A DNA stretch of 34,217 bases, taken from NCBI GenBank assembly GCA_902770725.1, contig CACXUA010000024.1, positions 1-34,217 of the forward strand. Reading direction: 5' to 3'. Positions 17,866-25,484 of this stretch are shown one piece after another. Origin of the DNA: an uncultured Bacteroidales bacterium. Lineage in GTDB: Bacteria; Bacteroidota; Bacteroidia; Bacteroidales; Bacteroidaceae. Numbering within the stretch: position 1 is the stretch's first letter; every line of letters begins with the position of its first letter. The notes under the pieces are model-generated. The model made no database searches. It was not told the DNA's origin and saw nothing but the letters and a program-made list of their open reading frames with translations. Made by a program: the position numbers and the translations under genes.

Positions 17866-17873
17866 CAAAGGTA
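17866..17873 (-). promoter_or_regulatory. -7 element for the glycosyltransferase gene
   Basis: TACCTTTG on the minus strand, about 30 nt before the ATG at 17835. No convincing -33 match is visible. It faces away from the rplM promoter about 75 nt to the right. Confidence 0.55.
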
Positions 17874-17947
17874 ACAAAAAAAATGGCGTCATATTATGTA
17901 AAACATAAAAATAAGCATGCCAAGAAGAAAAAAAGTCTTGCCTGTGC

Positions 17948-17977
17948 TTGCAGAATTGGGAAAAAGTTGTACCTTTG
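17948..17977 (+). promoter_or_regulatory. Promoter of the rplM-rpsI operon
   Basis: TTG at 17948-17950 and TACCTTTG at 17970-17977 are 19 nt apart, an excellent consensus match. Transcription would start near 17984, leaving a leader of about 138 nt before rplM. Confidence 0.8.
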
Positions 17978-17983
17978 CACGCC

Positions 17984-18121
17984 GATTATTATCAAAGGAC
18001 CCCTAAAGGGCCCTCTCGAAGCGTGTGAATAGTCCGCATCATTGGCCTGAACGGATGGTTCGTGAATCGCTCGACAAATGAGAAATAAACTAGGTAGAAA
18101 CAAACAAAAGTAAGACAAAGA
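17984..18121 (+). ncRNA. Structured 5' leader of rplM (candidate ribosomal-protein leader)
   Basis: The long leader can fold. A first hairpin spans 17996-18014 (GGACCC with GGGCCC around CTAAA, one mismatch). A second closes with TCGAAGCG (18016-18023) pairing to CGCTCGA (18068-18074), one bulge, and holds an inner TCCG/CGGA stem (18033-18036 with 18052-18055). L13 operons in many bacteria are controlled by such leaders, and from memory an L13 leader motif has been proposed for Bacteroidia. Regulation by L13 binding is therefore likely but inferred. Confidence 0.6.
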
Positions 18122-18583
18122 ATGGATACTTTGAGTTACAAGACCATCTCGATGAACAAGAACACCGTCAAGAAGGAATGGGTCGTAGTTGACGCTACAG
18201 ACCAGGTTCTCGGTCGTCTCTGCACGAAGGTGGCAAAATTGCTGAGAGGCAAGTACAAGGCTGAGTTCACTCCCAACGTGGACTGCGGTGACAACGTAAT
18301 CATCGTAAATGCCGACAAGATTATCATCACTGGTAAGAAGATGACAGACCGCACTTATCTGTCATACACAGGCTACCCCGGTGGCCAGCGCGCAACAACT
18401 CCTGCCGAGATTCTGGCTAAGCCAAACGGCGCAGAGAAGCTGCTTCGCCGCACAGTAAAGGGCATGCTGCCCAAGAACAAGCTGGCTGACAAGCTCATCA
18501 CAAACCTCTACATCTATGGTGGTGCAGAGCACAATCAGCAGGCACAGAGCCCCAAGGCTATTGATATTAACCAGTATAAATAA
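18122..18583 (+). CDS. rplM: 50S ribosomal protein L13 (uL13)
   Basis: Early-assembly protein of the large ribosomal subunit, 153 aa. It carries the family motifs WVVVDATDQVLGRLCTKVAKL, LRGKYKAEFTP with DCGDNVIIVNADKI, TYLSYTGYPGGQR and RRTVKGMLPKNKL. The N terminus MDTLSYKTISMNKNTVKKEW matches the longer Bacteroidales form, which supports the ATG at 18122 over the internal one. rpsI follows after 9 nt, the classic L13-S9 pair. The long structured leader suggests autoregulation. Confidence 0.97.
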   Translation: MDTLSYKTISMNKNTVKKEWVVVDATDQVLGRLCTKVAKLLRGKYKAEFTPNVDCGDNVIIVNADKIIITGKKMTDRTYLSYTGYPGGQRATTPAEILAKPNGAEKLLRRTVKGMLPKNKLADKLITNLYIYGGAEHNQQAQSPKAIDINQYK

Positions 18584-18592
18584 TCACCAAAC

Positions 18593-18988
18593 ATGGATAC
18601 GAAATACATAGCTAATGCATTGGGCCGCCGCAAGTGCGCCGTTGCCCGTGTGTACGTCAGCGAAGGTAATGGCAAGATTACCATCAACAAGCGCGACCTC
18701 ACCGAGTACTTCCCCAGCACCATCCTGCAGTTCGTGGTTAAGCAGCCTCTGGCTCTGCTCGACGTTGCCGAGAAGTATGACATCAACGTCAACCTTTATG
18801 GTGGCGGTTACACAGGTCAGTCTCAGGCTCTTCGCCTCGCTATTGCCCGCGCTCTCGTGAAGATTAATGCTGAGGACAAGAAGGCACTCCGTGCTGAAGG
18901 TTTCATGACACGCGACAGCCGCGAGGTCGAGAGAAAGAAGCCAGGTCGTCCAAAGGCACGTCGTCGCTTCCAGTTCAGCAAGCGTTAA
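18593..18988 (+). CDS. rpsI: 30S ribosomal protein S9 (uS9)
   Basis: Small-subunit protein whose C-terminal tail contacts P-site tRNA; 131 aa. NALGRRKCAVARVYV, GNGKITINKRDLTEYFP, GGGYTGQSQALRLAIARAL and the basic tail KKPGRPKARRRFQFSKR, ending in the conserved SKR, are all present. It is the second gene of the rplM operon, 9 nt after rplM. The rpsB-tsf pair follows after a 176-nt gap, the usual Bacteroidales order. Confidence 0.97.
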   Translation: MDTKYIANALGRRKCAVARVYVSEGNGKITINKRDLTEYFPSTILQFVVKQPLALLDVAEKYDINVNLYGGGYTGQSQALRLAIARALVKINAEDKKALRAEGFMTRDSREVERKKPGRPKARRRFQFSKR

Positions 18989-19044
18989 TCGCTGCATAAC
19001 ATACTGGACCGCGAAAAGCTGTTTAGCATCTAAATCTGCCTGAC

Positions 19045-19080
19045 TCCCTTTCCTTATATATTATATATAATGTATAGGGA
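19045..19080 (+). promoter_or_regulatory. Stem-loop in the rpsI-rpsB gap (candidate S2 leader element)
   Basis: TCCCT (19045-19049) pairs with AGGGA (19076-19080) and encloses TTATATA (19054-19060) pairing with TATATAA (19064-19070). It lies about 85 nt before rpsB. It could be part of a leader or an attenuator; there is no direct evidence for either. Confidence 0.35.
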
Positions 19081-19164
19081 AGTCATGGGGACTACTCGCA
19101 GATTGGTTCTAAAACACAAAGAATTAACAAAGAAAGTAAACAACAAACAAAACAAACAAGAACA

Positions 19165-19974
19165 ATGTCAAGAACTAATTTTGAGACTTTATTGGAGGCC
19201 GGATGTCACTTCGGTCACCTCAAGAGAAAGTGGAACCCCGCTATGGCTCCTTACATCTTCATGGAGCGTAACGGCATTCATATCCTCGACCTGCACAAGA
19301 CTGTTGCTAAGGTTGACGAAGCTGCTGAAGCTTTGAAGCAGATTGCCAAGAGCGGTAAGAAGATCCTCTTTGTCGCTACCAAGAAACAGGCCAAGCAATG
19401 CGTTGCCGACCTCGCTACTTCCGTAGGCATGCCCTACGTTATCGAGCGCTGGCCCGGCGGCATGCTCACCAACTTCCCCACAATCCGCAAGGCTGTGAAG
19501 AAGATGAGCAACATCGATAAGCTCATTGCCGACGGTACATTCAGCAACCTCTCCAAGCGTGAGATTCTGCAGGTGAGCCGCCAACGTGCTAAGCTCGAGA
19601 AGAACCTCGGTTCTATCGCCGACCTCAACCGCCTGCCCTCTGCACTCTTCGTCGTTGACGTACTGAAGGAGCAGATTGCAGTTCGTGAGGCAAACCGTCT
19701 GGGCATTCCCGTGTTCGGTATCGTCGATACGAACAGCAACCCCGACAACATCGACTTCGTAATCCCCGCAAACGACGATGCAAGCAAGAGCATCGAGGTT
19801 ATCCTCCAGGCTTGCTGTGCTGCCATCAACGAGGGTCTCGAAGAGCGTAAGGCTGAGAAGGCCGACAGCGACGCTGCTGCCGAGCAGGAAGACCAGCCCG
19901 TGAAGAAGGGTCGTCGCAGCGGTAAGGCTCGCGAAGAGGCTGAAGAAGCTCCTGAAGCTCCCGAAGCTGAGTAA
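19165..19974 (+). CDS. rpsB: 30S ribosomal protein S2 (uS2)
   Basis: Small-subunit protein that joins late in assembly, 269 aa. Family signatures: TNFETLLEAGCHFGHLKRKWNP (residues 3-24), the FVATKKQAK and VIERWPGGMLTNF segments, LNRLPSALFVVDVLKEQIAV and IVDTNSNPDNIDFVIPANDDA. The C terminus extends into a charged Glu/Ala/Lys tail (from about residue 225) of low complexity, common in Bacteroidetes S2. tsf follows on the same strand, the conserved pair. The 144-nt spacer carries an inverted repeat. No clear -7 element precedes the gene, so it may be read from the rplM promoter. Confidence 0.97.
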   Translation: MSRTNFETLLEAGCHFGHLKRKWNPAMAPYIFMERNGIHILDLHKTVAKVDEAAEALKQIAKSGKKILFVATKKQAKQCVADLATSVGMPYVIERWPGGMLTNFPTIRKAVKKMSNIDKLIADGTFSNLSKREILQVSRQRAKLEKNLGSIADLNRLPSALFVVDVLKEQIAVREANRLGIPVFGIVDTNSNPDNIDFVIPANDDASKSIEVILQACCAAINEGLEERKAEKADSDAAAEQEDQPVKKGRRSGKAREEAEEAPEAPEAE

Positions 19975-19999
19975 AAATAGTGGTTAGGGGTTAGTGGTT

Positions 20000-20058
20000 A
20001 GAGGTTAGAGAAATGTTCAGGCTGCTGATTTCAATGCCAAAGGTATTCTCTAACCTCT
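20000..20058 (+). repeat. Inverted repeat of GGTTAGAG-type spacer sequence between rpsB and tsf
   Basis: A perfect 13-bp stem (20000-20012 with 20046-20058) around a 33-nt loop, embedded in repeated GGTTAG/CTAACC words (19979-20084). Related GGATTAGGGATTA words occur at about 6684-6710 and 16710-16737. It may modulate tsf relative to rpsB. Confidence 0.6.
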
Positions 20059-20118
20059 TACTTCTAACCTCTTACCTCTAATCAAACATGAATTACAAAC
20101 ATAAACAAAGATACTACT

Positions 20119-21111
20119 ATGGAAGTTACAATGAATGACATCAAGAAGCTCCGCGAAATGACGGGCGCTGGTCTGGCAGACTGCAAAAAGGCTCTGGCAG
20201 AAAGCGACGACATGGACGGTGCTGTTGCATACCTGCGCAAGAAGGGTCAGGCTGTTGCCGCTAAGCGTAGCGACCGCGAGGCTGCCGAAGGTTGCGTGCT
20301 CGTGAAGGCTGAGAACGGCTTTGCCGCTATCATCGCCCTGAAGTGCGAGACCGACTTCGTGGCAAACAACGCCGACTTCGTGGCCCTGACACAGAGCATC
20401 CTCGACGCTGCCGTTGCCGCTAAGTGCAAGACTCTGGACGAGGTGAAGGCTCTTCCCATGGGCGAAGGCACTGTTGCCGACGCTGTTACCGCTCGCAGCG
20501 GTATCACTGGCGAGAAGATGGAACTCGACGGCTACTGCACCATCGAGGGCGAGAACATCGCTACCTACAACCACATGAACCGCAACGGACTCTGCACCAT
20601 GCTCAATCTGAGCAAGAAGGTAGAGGACGAGACTGTAGGCAAGAACATCGCCATGCAGATTGCAAGTGCTTCTCCCGTGGCTATCGACGAGACAGGCGTT
20701 CCTCAGAGCGTTAAGGACAACGAGTTCGCTGTTGCCATCGAGAAGTCTAAGGCCGAGCAAGTGCAGAAGGCTGTAGAGGCTGCCATCAAGAAGGCTGGCT
20801 TCAACCCCGCACACTTCGACAGCGAGGATCACATGGAGAGCAATCAGGCCAAGGGCTGGATCACAGCCGAGGACGTTGCCAAGGTGAAGGAAATCATCGC
20901 AACCGTTTCTGCCGAGAAGGCTGCAAACCTGAACCCCGCTATGATCGAGAACATCGCAAAGGGTCGTGTAAACAAGTTCCTCAAAGAGAACTGCCTGATG
21001 AGTCAGGAGTACATCTGGGACAAGAACCTTACCGTTGCCTCTTATCTTCAGAGCATCGACAAGGAGCTGACAGTCACCGACTTCAAGCGCTTTACTCTCC
21101 GCGCAGAGTAA
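20119..21111 (+). CDS. tsf: Elongation factor Ts
   Basis: Guanine-nucleotide exchange factor that recharges EF-Tu, 330 aa. The N-terminal UBA-like module shows IKKLREMTGAGLADCKKALAE; the core holds the TDFVANN motif (KCETDFVANNADFVAL) that inserts into EF-Tu, and later DCKN-like and IAMQIASASPVAI segments. The C terminus has GRVNKFLKENCLMSQEYIWD. The ATG at 20119 fits the Bacteroidales form (MEVTMNDIKK); a second in-frame ATG four codons later is less likely. A strong intrinsic terminator follows at 21134. Confidence 0.96.
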   Translation: MEVTMNDIKKLREMTGAGLADCKKALAESDDMDGAVAYLRKKGQAVAAKRSDREAAEGCVLVKAENGFAAIIALKCETDFVANNADFVALTQSILDAAVAAKCKTLDEVKALPMGEGTVADAVTARSGITGEKMELDGYCTIEGENIATYNHMNRNGLCTMLNLSKKVEDETVGKNIAMQIASASPVAIDETGVPQSVKDNEFAVAIEKSKAEQVQKAVEAAIKKAGFNPAHFDSEDHMESNQAKGWITAEDVAKVKEIIATVSAEKAANLNPAMIENIAKGRVNKFLKENCLMSQEYIWDKNLTVASYLQSIDKELTVTDFKRFTLRAE

Positions 21112-21133
21112 TCCAAACGATACTGATTCGGTT

Positions 21134-21169
21134 ATGCCTCATGAGCCAAAAGCTTGTGAGGCATTTTTG
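21134..21169 (+). terminator. Intrinsic terminator after tsf
   Basis: ATGCCTCA (21134-21141) pairs with TGAGGCAT (21157-21164), followed by TTTTGTTTT. It closes the ribosomal-protein cluster 23 nt after the tsf stop. Confidence 0.85.
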
Positions 21170-21278
21170 TTTTGGCGGCATAGCATTTGTGCATGTGCGT
21201 TTGTGCATCCTCATATATATAAAGAGGATGCACAATGCACAAAACCTAATAGAGAATCGACCCCAGTGTCGTTGGCAA

Positions 21279-21366
21279 ACATCACGTGCCATCTTTGCAA
21301 ACTTGGCGTGCCATCTTGACCAACTTAACGTGCCATGTTTGCAAACATGGCGTGCCACGTTTGGAG
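21279..21366 (+). repeat. 22-nt tandem array C, 3' of tsf
   Basis: Four 22-nt units start at 21279, 21301, 21323 and 21345, with the core GGCGTGCCATCTT or ACGTGCCATSTTTGCAA. They match array A apart from swaps such as CACG to CGTG. A partial unit precedes them (about 21261-21278). This lies in the 440-nt gene-free stretch 21112-21551, which holds the tsf terminator, this array, an 11-nt array and then AT-rich sequence (21416-21551) in which no other feature is seen. Confidence 0.92.
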
Positions 21367-21371
21367 ACGAA

Positions 21372-21415
21372 GCACTATGTAGGCACTATGTAGGCTTTAT
21401 GTAGGCTTTATGTAG
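21372..21415 (+). repeat. 11-nt tandem array (GCACTATGTAG / GCTTTATGTAG)
   Basis: Four contiguous 11-nt units: two GCACTATGTAG, then two GCTTTATGTAG, directly after array C. Further TATGTAGG words appear at about 21461-21480. The period is exactly half of 22. Confidence 0.92.
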
Positions 21416-21551
21416 GCTTGAATTTTCTTAAACCATTGAACCACTTGAACTTAAACCATATCTATGTAGGTATGTAGGCAGGTTGGGGAAATTTGAATAA
21501 AAAATATTTGATTTTGTTTGAAACTTTTTTCGAGATATCTCGAAGGACAAG

Positions 21552-23138
21552 TCATTCCGATACGGCCAGCAGGTCTCCGCAAGTCTCTTCCGCACGCTTC
21601 ACCCTATTCCAGACGGTTTGTATCTTGGCATCCATCACGTTGGCAATCTGGGCAGGCTTCATACCAATCTTGAGCAGGCATATTGTCCGGAGCAAAGGCA
21701 CACGCATTTGCCCGTTCAGCCTTTCCTGAACCGTTTCCAGGAAGTCCGGATACAATGTTTCTATGGCGGCCATCAGTCCTTCCCACGAACCTTCTTCCAG
21801 CTTCGACCGGCCCGCTGCAACATCGTGGAAGTGAGCGATGACGTTTTCAGCCTTCTCTGTCGCGATGTTCATGAGAGCGATGCGCGTCAGTTCCTTGTTG
21901 ACCATTGCCTTATGTTCCAGCAATTTGTCTTTTCCGGCGAGCTGCTCCGTGAGTTTCTTCTGCTTGTAGTGATAGAAAGCCACCATTCCCATCACGAGGC
22001 TCAGAAGTACCAGACCTGCTATGACTGAGAAGAAGACGATGCGTTCGCCCCTCTGCACGATGGCTCTTTCCGCTTCCTTGTCGCGGAGATATCGGTACTC
22101 GTCCCTTGCCCTCTGTGTCTGCTCGAAAGCCCGTTCCGCAACGATGGTGTCGTTGGTCTCCTGCAAACGCTGTCCCCATAGTGCCGCTTGCCTGTAGTCT
22201 CCCTTTTGCATATAGCACCTTTGCAGACCTGCAGAGGCCTCATACCTTCCAGCCACATTATTCATTTTTTCGTAGGCAACCTTGTAATAGACGATGGCAG
22301 AGTCCGTCAGGTTTTTGTTCTCGTGGCATTTTGCAAGGCAAAGCTCGTAGTTTTGTGGACGCAACTCTTTCGGCAAGAGGTAAACGATGGGCAGCAGACT
22401 GTCGACCTTGTCATACTGCTGATAGTCGGAATACGTTGCCAGCAAGGAAGCCAGAATGCGTCCGTGCTTTGACTGACTGCCTTCTTCCATGATGATGCTG
22501 TACGATTGGTCGCAATACAGAAGGCTTTTCATCGTGTCGTTCAGGTGCCTGTAGGCAGAAGCCGCATCCATCAGATAGCATTCCAGGTTCTTTCCCGATT
22601 GCTTGGCAAGGGCTTCGGAGTGCAGAGCCACATCCAGCTCTTCTTCATAATTGAGTTGGAGCATGTAGAGGTTCCTCAACTGCGAAAGCGCGTTTTGCCA
22701 GATCAGCGTGTCAGCATCTTTGCTTTGCTCCGCAATGTCTGCTGCTTTCTGGAAAAGGTTCACGGCTCTGGGATAGTCCTTCAGGTCGCGATAGGCGCTT
22801 GCCAGATAGTAGCAGGCCCGTTCCTTGTCTGTCGTGTTCTTGCGTCCTTCGAAATAGGACAGATTCTGTCTGGCCGAGTCGGGAGAGGAGGAAATCATGC
22901 CCCGCTTGTCCCGCAAGCGGATTGTCAGCAGACTGAACCTCTGCCGTACGAGTTCAGATGCCTTCCGTACAGAGTCCTCTTGCGTCTCAGCTCGGGCCTC
23001 TGCTTCTGGCAGCGAGACCTCGCACAACTGCCACGCCTGTTCGATGCTGCCGAGCAACTGCCCATCCTGCCTGTCTTCCCTGCAAGAAAGCAAAGCCAAC
23101 ATCCCTAATAATATAACTAATGTTGTGTTTTTACTCAT
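21552..23138 (-). CDS. TPR-containing membrane regulator with C-terminal helix-turn-helix
   Basis: A 528-aa protein with the layout of Bacteroidetes membrane-anchored TPR transcription factors. It starts with a hydrophobic signal ending LLSC (possible lipid site C19). A periplasmic helical repeat region follows (for example ACYYLASAYRDLKDYPRAVNLF split across a TPR, later YEASAGLQRCYMQKGDYRQA), then a coiled stretch, one membrane helix at about 367-391 (VFFSVIAGLVLLSLVMGMV) and a cytoplasmic part. The last 40 residues, ICLLKIGMKPAQIANVMDAK plus TVWNRVKRAEE, read as a LuxR-like helix-turn-helix. It could sense an envelope signal and bind DNA while membrane-bound. It is divergent from the 23411 operon, its most likely target. 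Its leader contains GGGAG repeats. Confidence 0.82.
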   Translation of the reverse strand: MSKNTTLVILLGMLALLSCREDRQDGQLLGSIEQAWQLCEVSLPEAEARAETQEDSVRKASELVRQRFSLLTIRLRDKRGMISSSPDSARQNLSYFEGRKNTTDKERACYYLASAYRDLKDYPRAVNLFQKAADIAEQSKDADTLIWQNALSQLRNLYMLQLNYEEELDVALHSEALAKQSGKNLECYLMDAASAYRHLNDTMKSLLYCDQSYSIIMEEGSQSKHGRILASLLATYSDYQQYDKVDSLLPIVYLLPKELRPQNYELCLAKCHENKNLTDSAIVYYKVAYEKMNNVAGRYEASAGLQRCYMQKGDYRQAALWGQRLQETNDTIVAERAFEQTQRARDEYRYLRDKEAERAIVQRGERIVFFSVIAGLVLLSLVMGMVAFYHYKQKKLTEQLAGKDKLLEHKAMVNKELTRIALMNIATEKAENVIAHFHDVAAGRSKLEEGSWEGLMAAIETLYPDFLETVQERLNGQMRVPLLRTICLLKIGMKPAQIANVMDAKIQTVWNRVKRAEETCGDLLAVSE

Positions 23139-23171
23139 TATTAAATTATTAAATCAGAAAATGTATTGTCT

Positions 23172-23216
23172 TTAACTCCCTTAACTCCCTTAACTCCCTT
23201 AACTCCCTTAACTTCT
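23172..23216 (-). repeat. 9-nt tandem array in the regulator's 5' leader
   Basis: Four perfect TTAACTCCC units (23172-23207) plus a degraded fifth (23208-23216). In the minus-strand transcript of the regulator they read GGGAGTTAA, ending about 30 nt before the start codon. Confidence 0.9.
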
Positions 23217-23243
23217 TTAATTCCTTGTTTATATTTTCAACCG

Positions 23244-23274
23244 CAAAGTTATGCCTTTCTCACAAAACAGGCAA
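23244..23274 (-). promoter_or_regulatory. Promoter of the TPR/HTH regulator
   Basis: Minus-strand TAACTTTG (plus 23244-23251) with TTG (plus 23272-23274) 20 nt upstream. It predicts a leader of about 100 nt that includes the 9-nt array. Confidence 0.7.
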
Positions 23275-23282
23275 GTAATTCT

Positions 23283-23338
23283 ACTCCCAACTACTCCCAA
23301 AACATAAAAACTTTCATAAGTTGGGAGCACTTGGGAGT
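23283..23338. promoter_or_regulatory. Paired CTCCCAA/TTGGGAG inverted repeat between divergent promoters
   Basis: Two CTCCCAA words (within 23283-23300) and two TTGGGAG words (23321-23338) form an 18-bp stem with two mismatches and a 20-nt loop. It sits between the two divergent promoters, abutting the -33 element of the 23411 gene. It could be an operator for a dimeric regulator or an RNA hairpin; being upstream of both transcripts favours DNA binding. Confidence 0.55.
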
Positions 23339-23345
23339 GATTTTT

Positions 23346-23377
23346 TTTGGAAGGAACTGCAATAAAACATAAATTTG
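23346..23377 (+). promoter_or_regulatory. Promoter of the secreted-protein operon
   Basis: TTTG at 23346-23349 and TAAATTTG at 23370-23377, 20 nt apart, match the consensus on both sides. The predicted start is about 27 nt before the ATG at 23411, which rules out the earlier in-frame ATG at 23375. Confidence 0.8.
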
Positions 23378-23410
23378 CGACAGAAAAGCAAAGCTAAACA
23401 ATTAATAACT

Positions 23411-25372
23411 ATGAAAAAGTTAATATTACTTTTCTTACTTATCATTGTGCGAGTAAGCCTCTATGCACAAGAAGAATTGGAGTATCGTCCTTTCGTTGAG
23501 GAAGGGAAGGTCTGGAATATGTATTATTACAATGATTTGAATAGATATCAGGACCCAACTTTTGACTACCACTATTTCATCGAGGGCGATACATTGATTT
23601 CTAACATGAACTGCAAGAAACTGTATGCATTCAATGAGAACAATGACGGCCTGACCGAGTATAAGATGGCTCTCTATGAGCTAGAAGGGAAAGTCTATTT
23701 CATTCCAAGCGGTTCTATAGAGAGTAAAATTCTTTATGACTTCCAGATTCCAGAGGGCACTTCAGCCGTTATGTCAAACCCAATCCATCCTGAATGGGAG
23801 ATAGAGATGCGAAACAACAAGGATGGAATGACAAAGACAAATGGCATAAGCAGACACTGTCTTTTCGTAAACAGACTGGATACTTCTTTTGAGGATTACC
23901 CGTCCGGATGGTGGATAGAAGGCATTGGAAGCGAACTTGGTCCTCTTAACACATGGGGCTTTGAAGCAGCCGGAAACTATCGATTCTTTTTAAATTGCAA
24001 GGTAAATGGGGTAACCGTCTTCAGTAGGACGGATTTTATAAGAACTGGAAAAGAAGAGTATTATCCCGAGGGGACGAAGTGGACAGAAATAAGGCTGGAC
24101 ACCTTGATGTATGACAGTTGGTATTCAAAGGTTGATGGCGAATGGTTGCCTAACTTTGAAACGATTGAATATTATGTTAAAGGCGAATATATTGACAGAT
24201 ATGATAATGTCCCTTTGAAGTGTGTCTATACCAATGGTCCAACATGGACGGACTCTCTTTCCCTTCTTGTGCGTGAAAGAATGTACGAAAATAAGGTAGA
24301 AGTCAATGTGCCTTTGTTTGAATATAATTGGGGGAGTCAATTAATGTGTTGTGAGGCTGATATATATTATTTTAATTGGAGAGTTGGGAAAGGACTTTAT
24401 TATCGTGACATATTGGACTCAAGTTCAACTGGTGAATATCCATATAATTTCTACTTTGGCATAATAGATGAAATAAAGGAAGGAGACTTCGGAGGCGTAA
24501 AACTATTGAAGTATGTGGACTTGGATGGCAAAGCCCCTTATGATCCACATGATCCAGGAAATACTGATACAAAAGGCGGCCGTATTATTCAAGGAATAGG
24601 CATTACGGAATGGAATGACGGGGAATGTCTCTTCGGACCACCAGATCCCTATAGTGCTATATCCATGTTTGATGATTACTACTGGGATAAATATCCTGAG
24701 CGTCACTATCGCTCAATGCTTGTTCATTTCGAGCGTAATGATGAAGTACTCTATGATGTCTGGCCTGAGAAGGAAACTATAATGGGTGATCCTGTAACCT
24801 ATACCGCAGGCCAGATGGCAACAATAATCCTGCCAACACCCCCTGATGCAAGCAAGGGAAAATACTACAGGCTCGACAGAGTTGAAGACAGACAAATTAT
24901 CTTCGAACAGGAACTTCAACCGCAGGCTCACGTTCCCTATATTATTGTGCCAAACGAGGACTTCAGTATTAACCTCAATTCTTTGGACTTAGCGGGATGC
25001 TATCAAGACACTGTTTCCATTGCAGGCATTTCCTTCATTGGTTCATTCGTCAGCGAGACGTTCGATTACCCTGATGGTTTCTACATTGACTTCATTGACA
25101 TCACACCCGATTGCCGATTCGACGAATCTTGTGTCATAGGGGCTTTGCGAGCCTATTTGCTTGTCCGTTGGGACGACCCGTACAATCAGGGCGGCACAAG
25201 GGTTCCTCCATTAAATAAAAGGGAGATTGTCCTTCGTGACTACGGAACTGGCATCACATCTCCCCTCGTGGAGACAGGAAAGGGGGCTGTCATTTACAAC
25301 CTCGCCGGTCAGCGCATGAGCAATCCTCAGAAAGGCATTTACATCAAGAAAGGCAAAAAGGTTCTTCGCTAA
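23411..25372 (+). CDS. Secreted protein of unknown function with a type IX-like C-terminal tail
   Basis: A 653-aa exported protein. The signal peptide is MKKLILLFLLIIVRVSLYAQ. The body is aromatic-rich and probably all-beta. Two similar modules can be seen: one beginning YRPFVEEGKVWNMYYYND with YFIEGDTLISNMNCKKLY, a second with GTKWTEIRLDTLMYDSW, YYVKGEYIDRYDNVPLKCVY and VRERMYENKVEV. The last 40 residues (GAVIYNLAGQRMSNP, KGIYIKKGKKVLR) match the C-terminal tail widespread in Prevotella surface proteins and resemble type IX sorting domains. PorU and PorV encoded downstream make type IX export plausible. No enzyme motif is recognised. It faces the TPR/HTH regulator. The A+T content is higher than in the neighbouring core genes. 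Confidence 0.85.
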   Translation: MKKLILLFLLIIVRVSLYAQEELEYRPFVEEGKVWNMYYYNDLNRYQDPTFDYHYFIEGDTLISNMNCKKLYAFNENNDGLTEYKMALYELEGKVYFIPSGSIESKILYDFQIPEGTSAVMSNPIHPEWEIEMRNNKDGMTKTNGISRHCLFVNRLDTSFEDYPSGWWIEGIGSELGPLNTWGFEAAGNYRFFLNCKVNGVTVFSRTDFIRTGKEEYYPEGTKWTEIRLDTLMYDSWYSKVDGEWLPNFETIEYYVKGEYIDRYDNVPLKCVYTNGPTWTDSLSLLVRERMYENKVEVNVPLFEYNWGSQLMCCEADIYYFNWRVGKGLYYRDILDSSSTGEYPYNFYFGIIDEIKEGDFGGVKLLKYVDLDGKAPYDPHDPGNTDTKGGRIIQGIGITEWNDGECLFGPPDPYSAISMFDDYYWDKYPERHYRSMLVHFERNDEVLYDVWPEKETIMGDPVTYTAGQMATIILPTPPDASKGKYYRLDRVEDRQIIFEQELQPQAHVPYIIVPNEDFSINLNSLDLAGCYQDTVSIAGISFIGSFVSETFDYPDGFYIDFIDITPDCRFDESCVIGALRAYLLVRWDDPYNQGGTRVPPLNKREIVLRDYGTGITSPLVETGKGAVIYNLAGQRMSNPQKGIYIKKGKKVLR

Positions 25373-25484
25373 CTTTGCAGCAGATTGCTTAATTTCGAGC
25401 GGAATGTGAAGGCTTAAGAAAAGAAATACTTTCGCTGTTACAAATCGAAAAGTCGGGCGTTATATAATAAAGGCATTTTCATAC

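Noticed and set aside
17984-18121. tRNA or other small structural RNA gene
   Set aside because: The hairpins do not form a cloverleaf and there is no TTCGANNC arm or CCA end; a leader for rplM explains it better.
23166-23372. 68-aa plus-strand open frame rich in Leu-Thr-Pro repeats
   Set aside because: It simply translates the 9-nt array and the promoter region.
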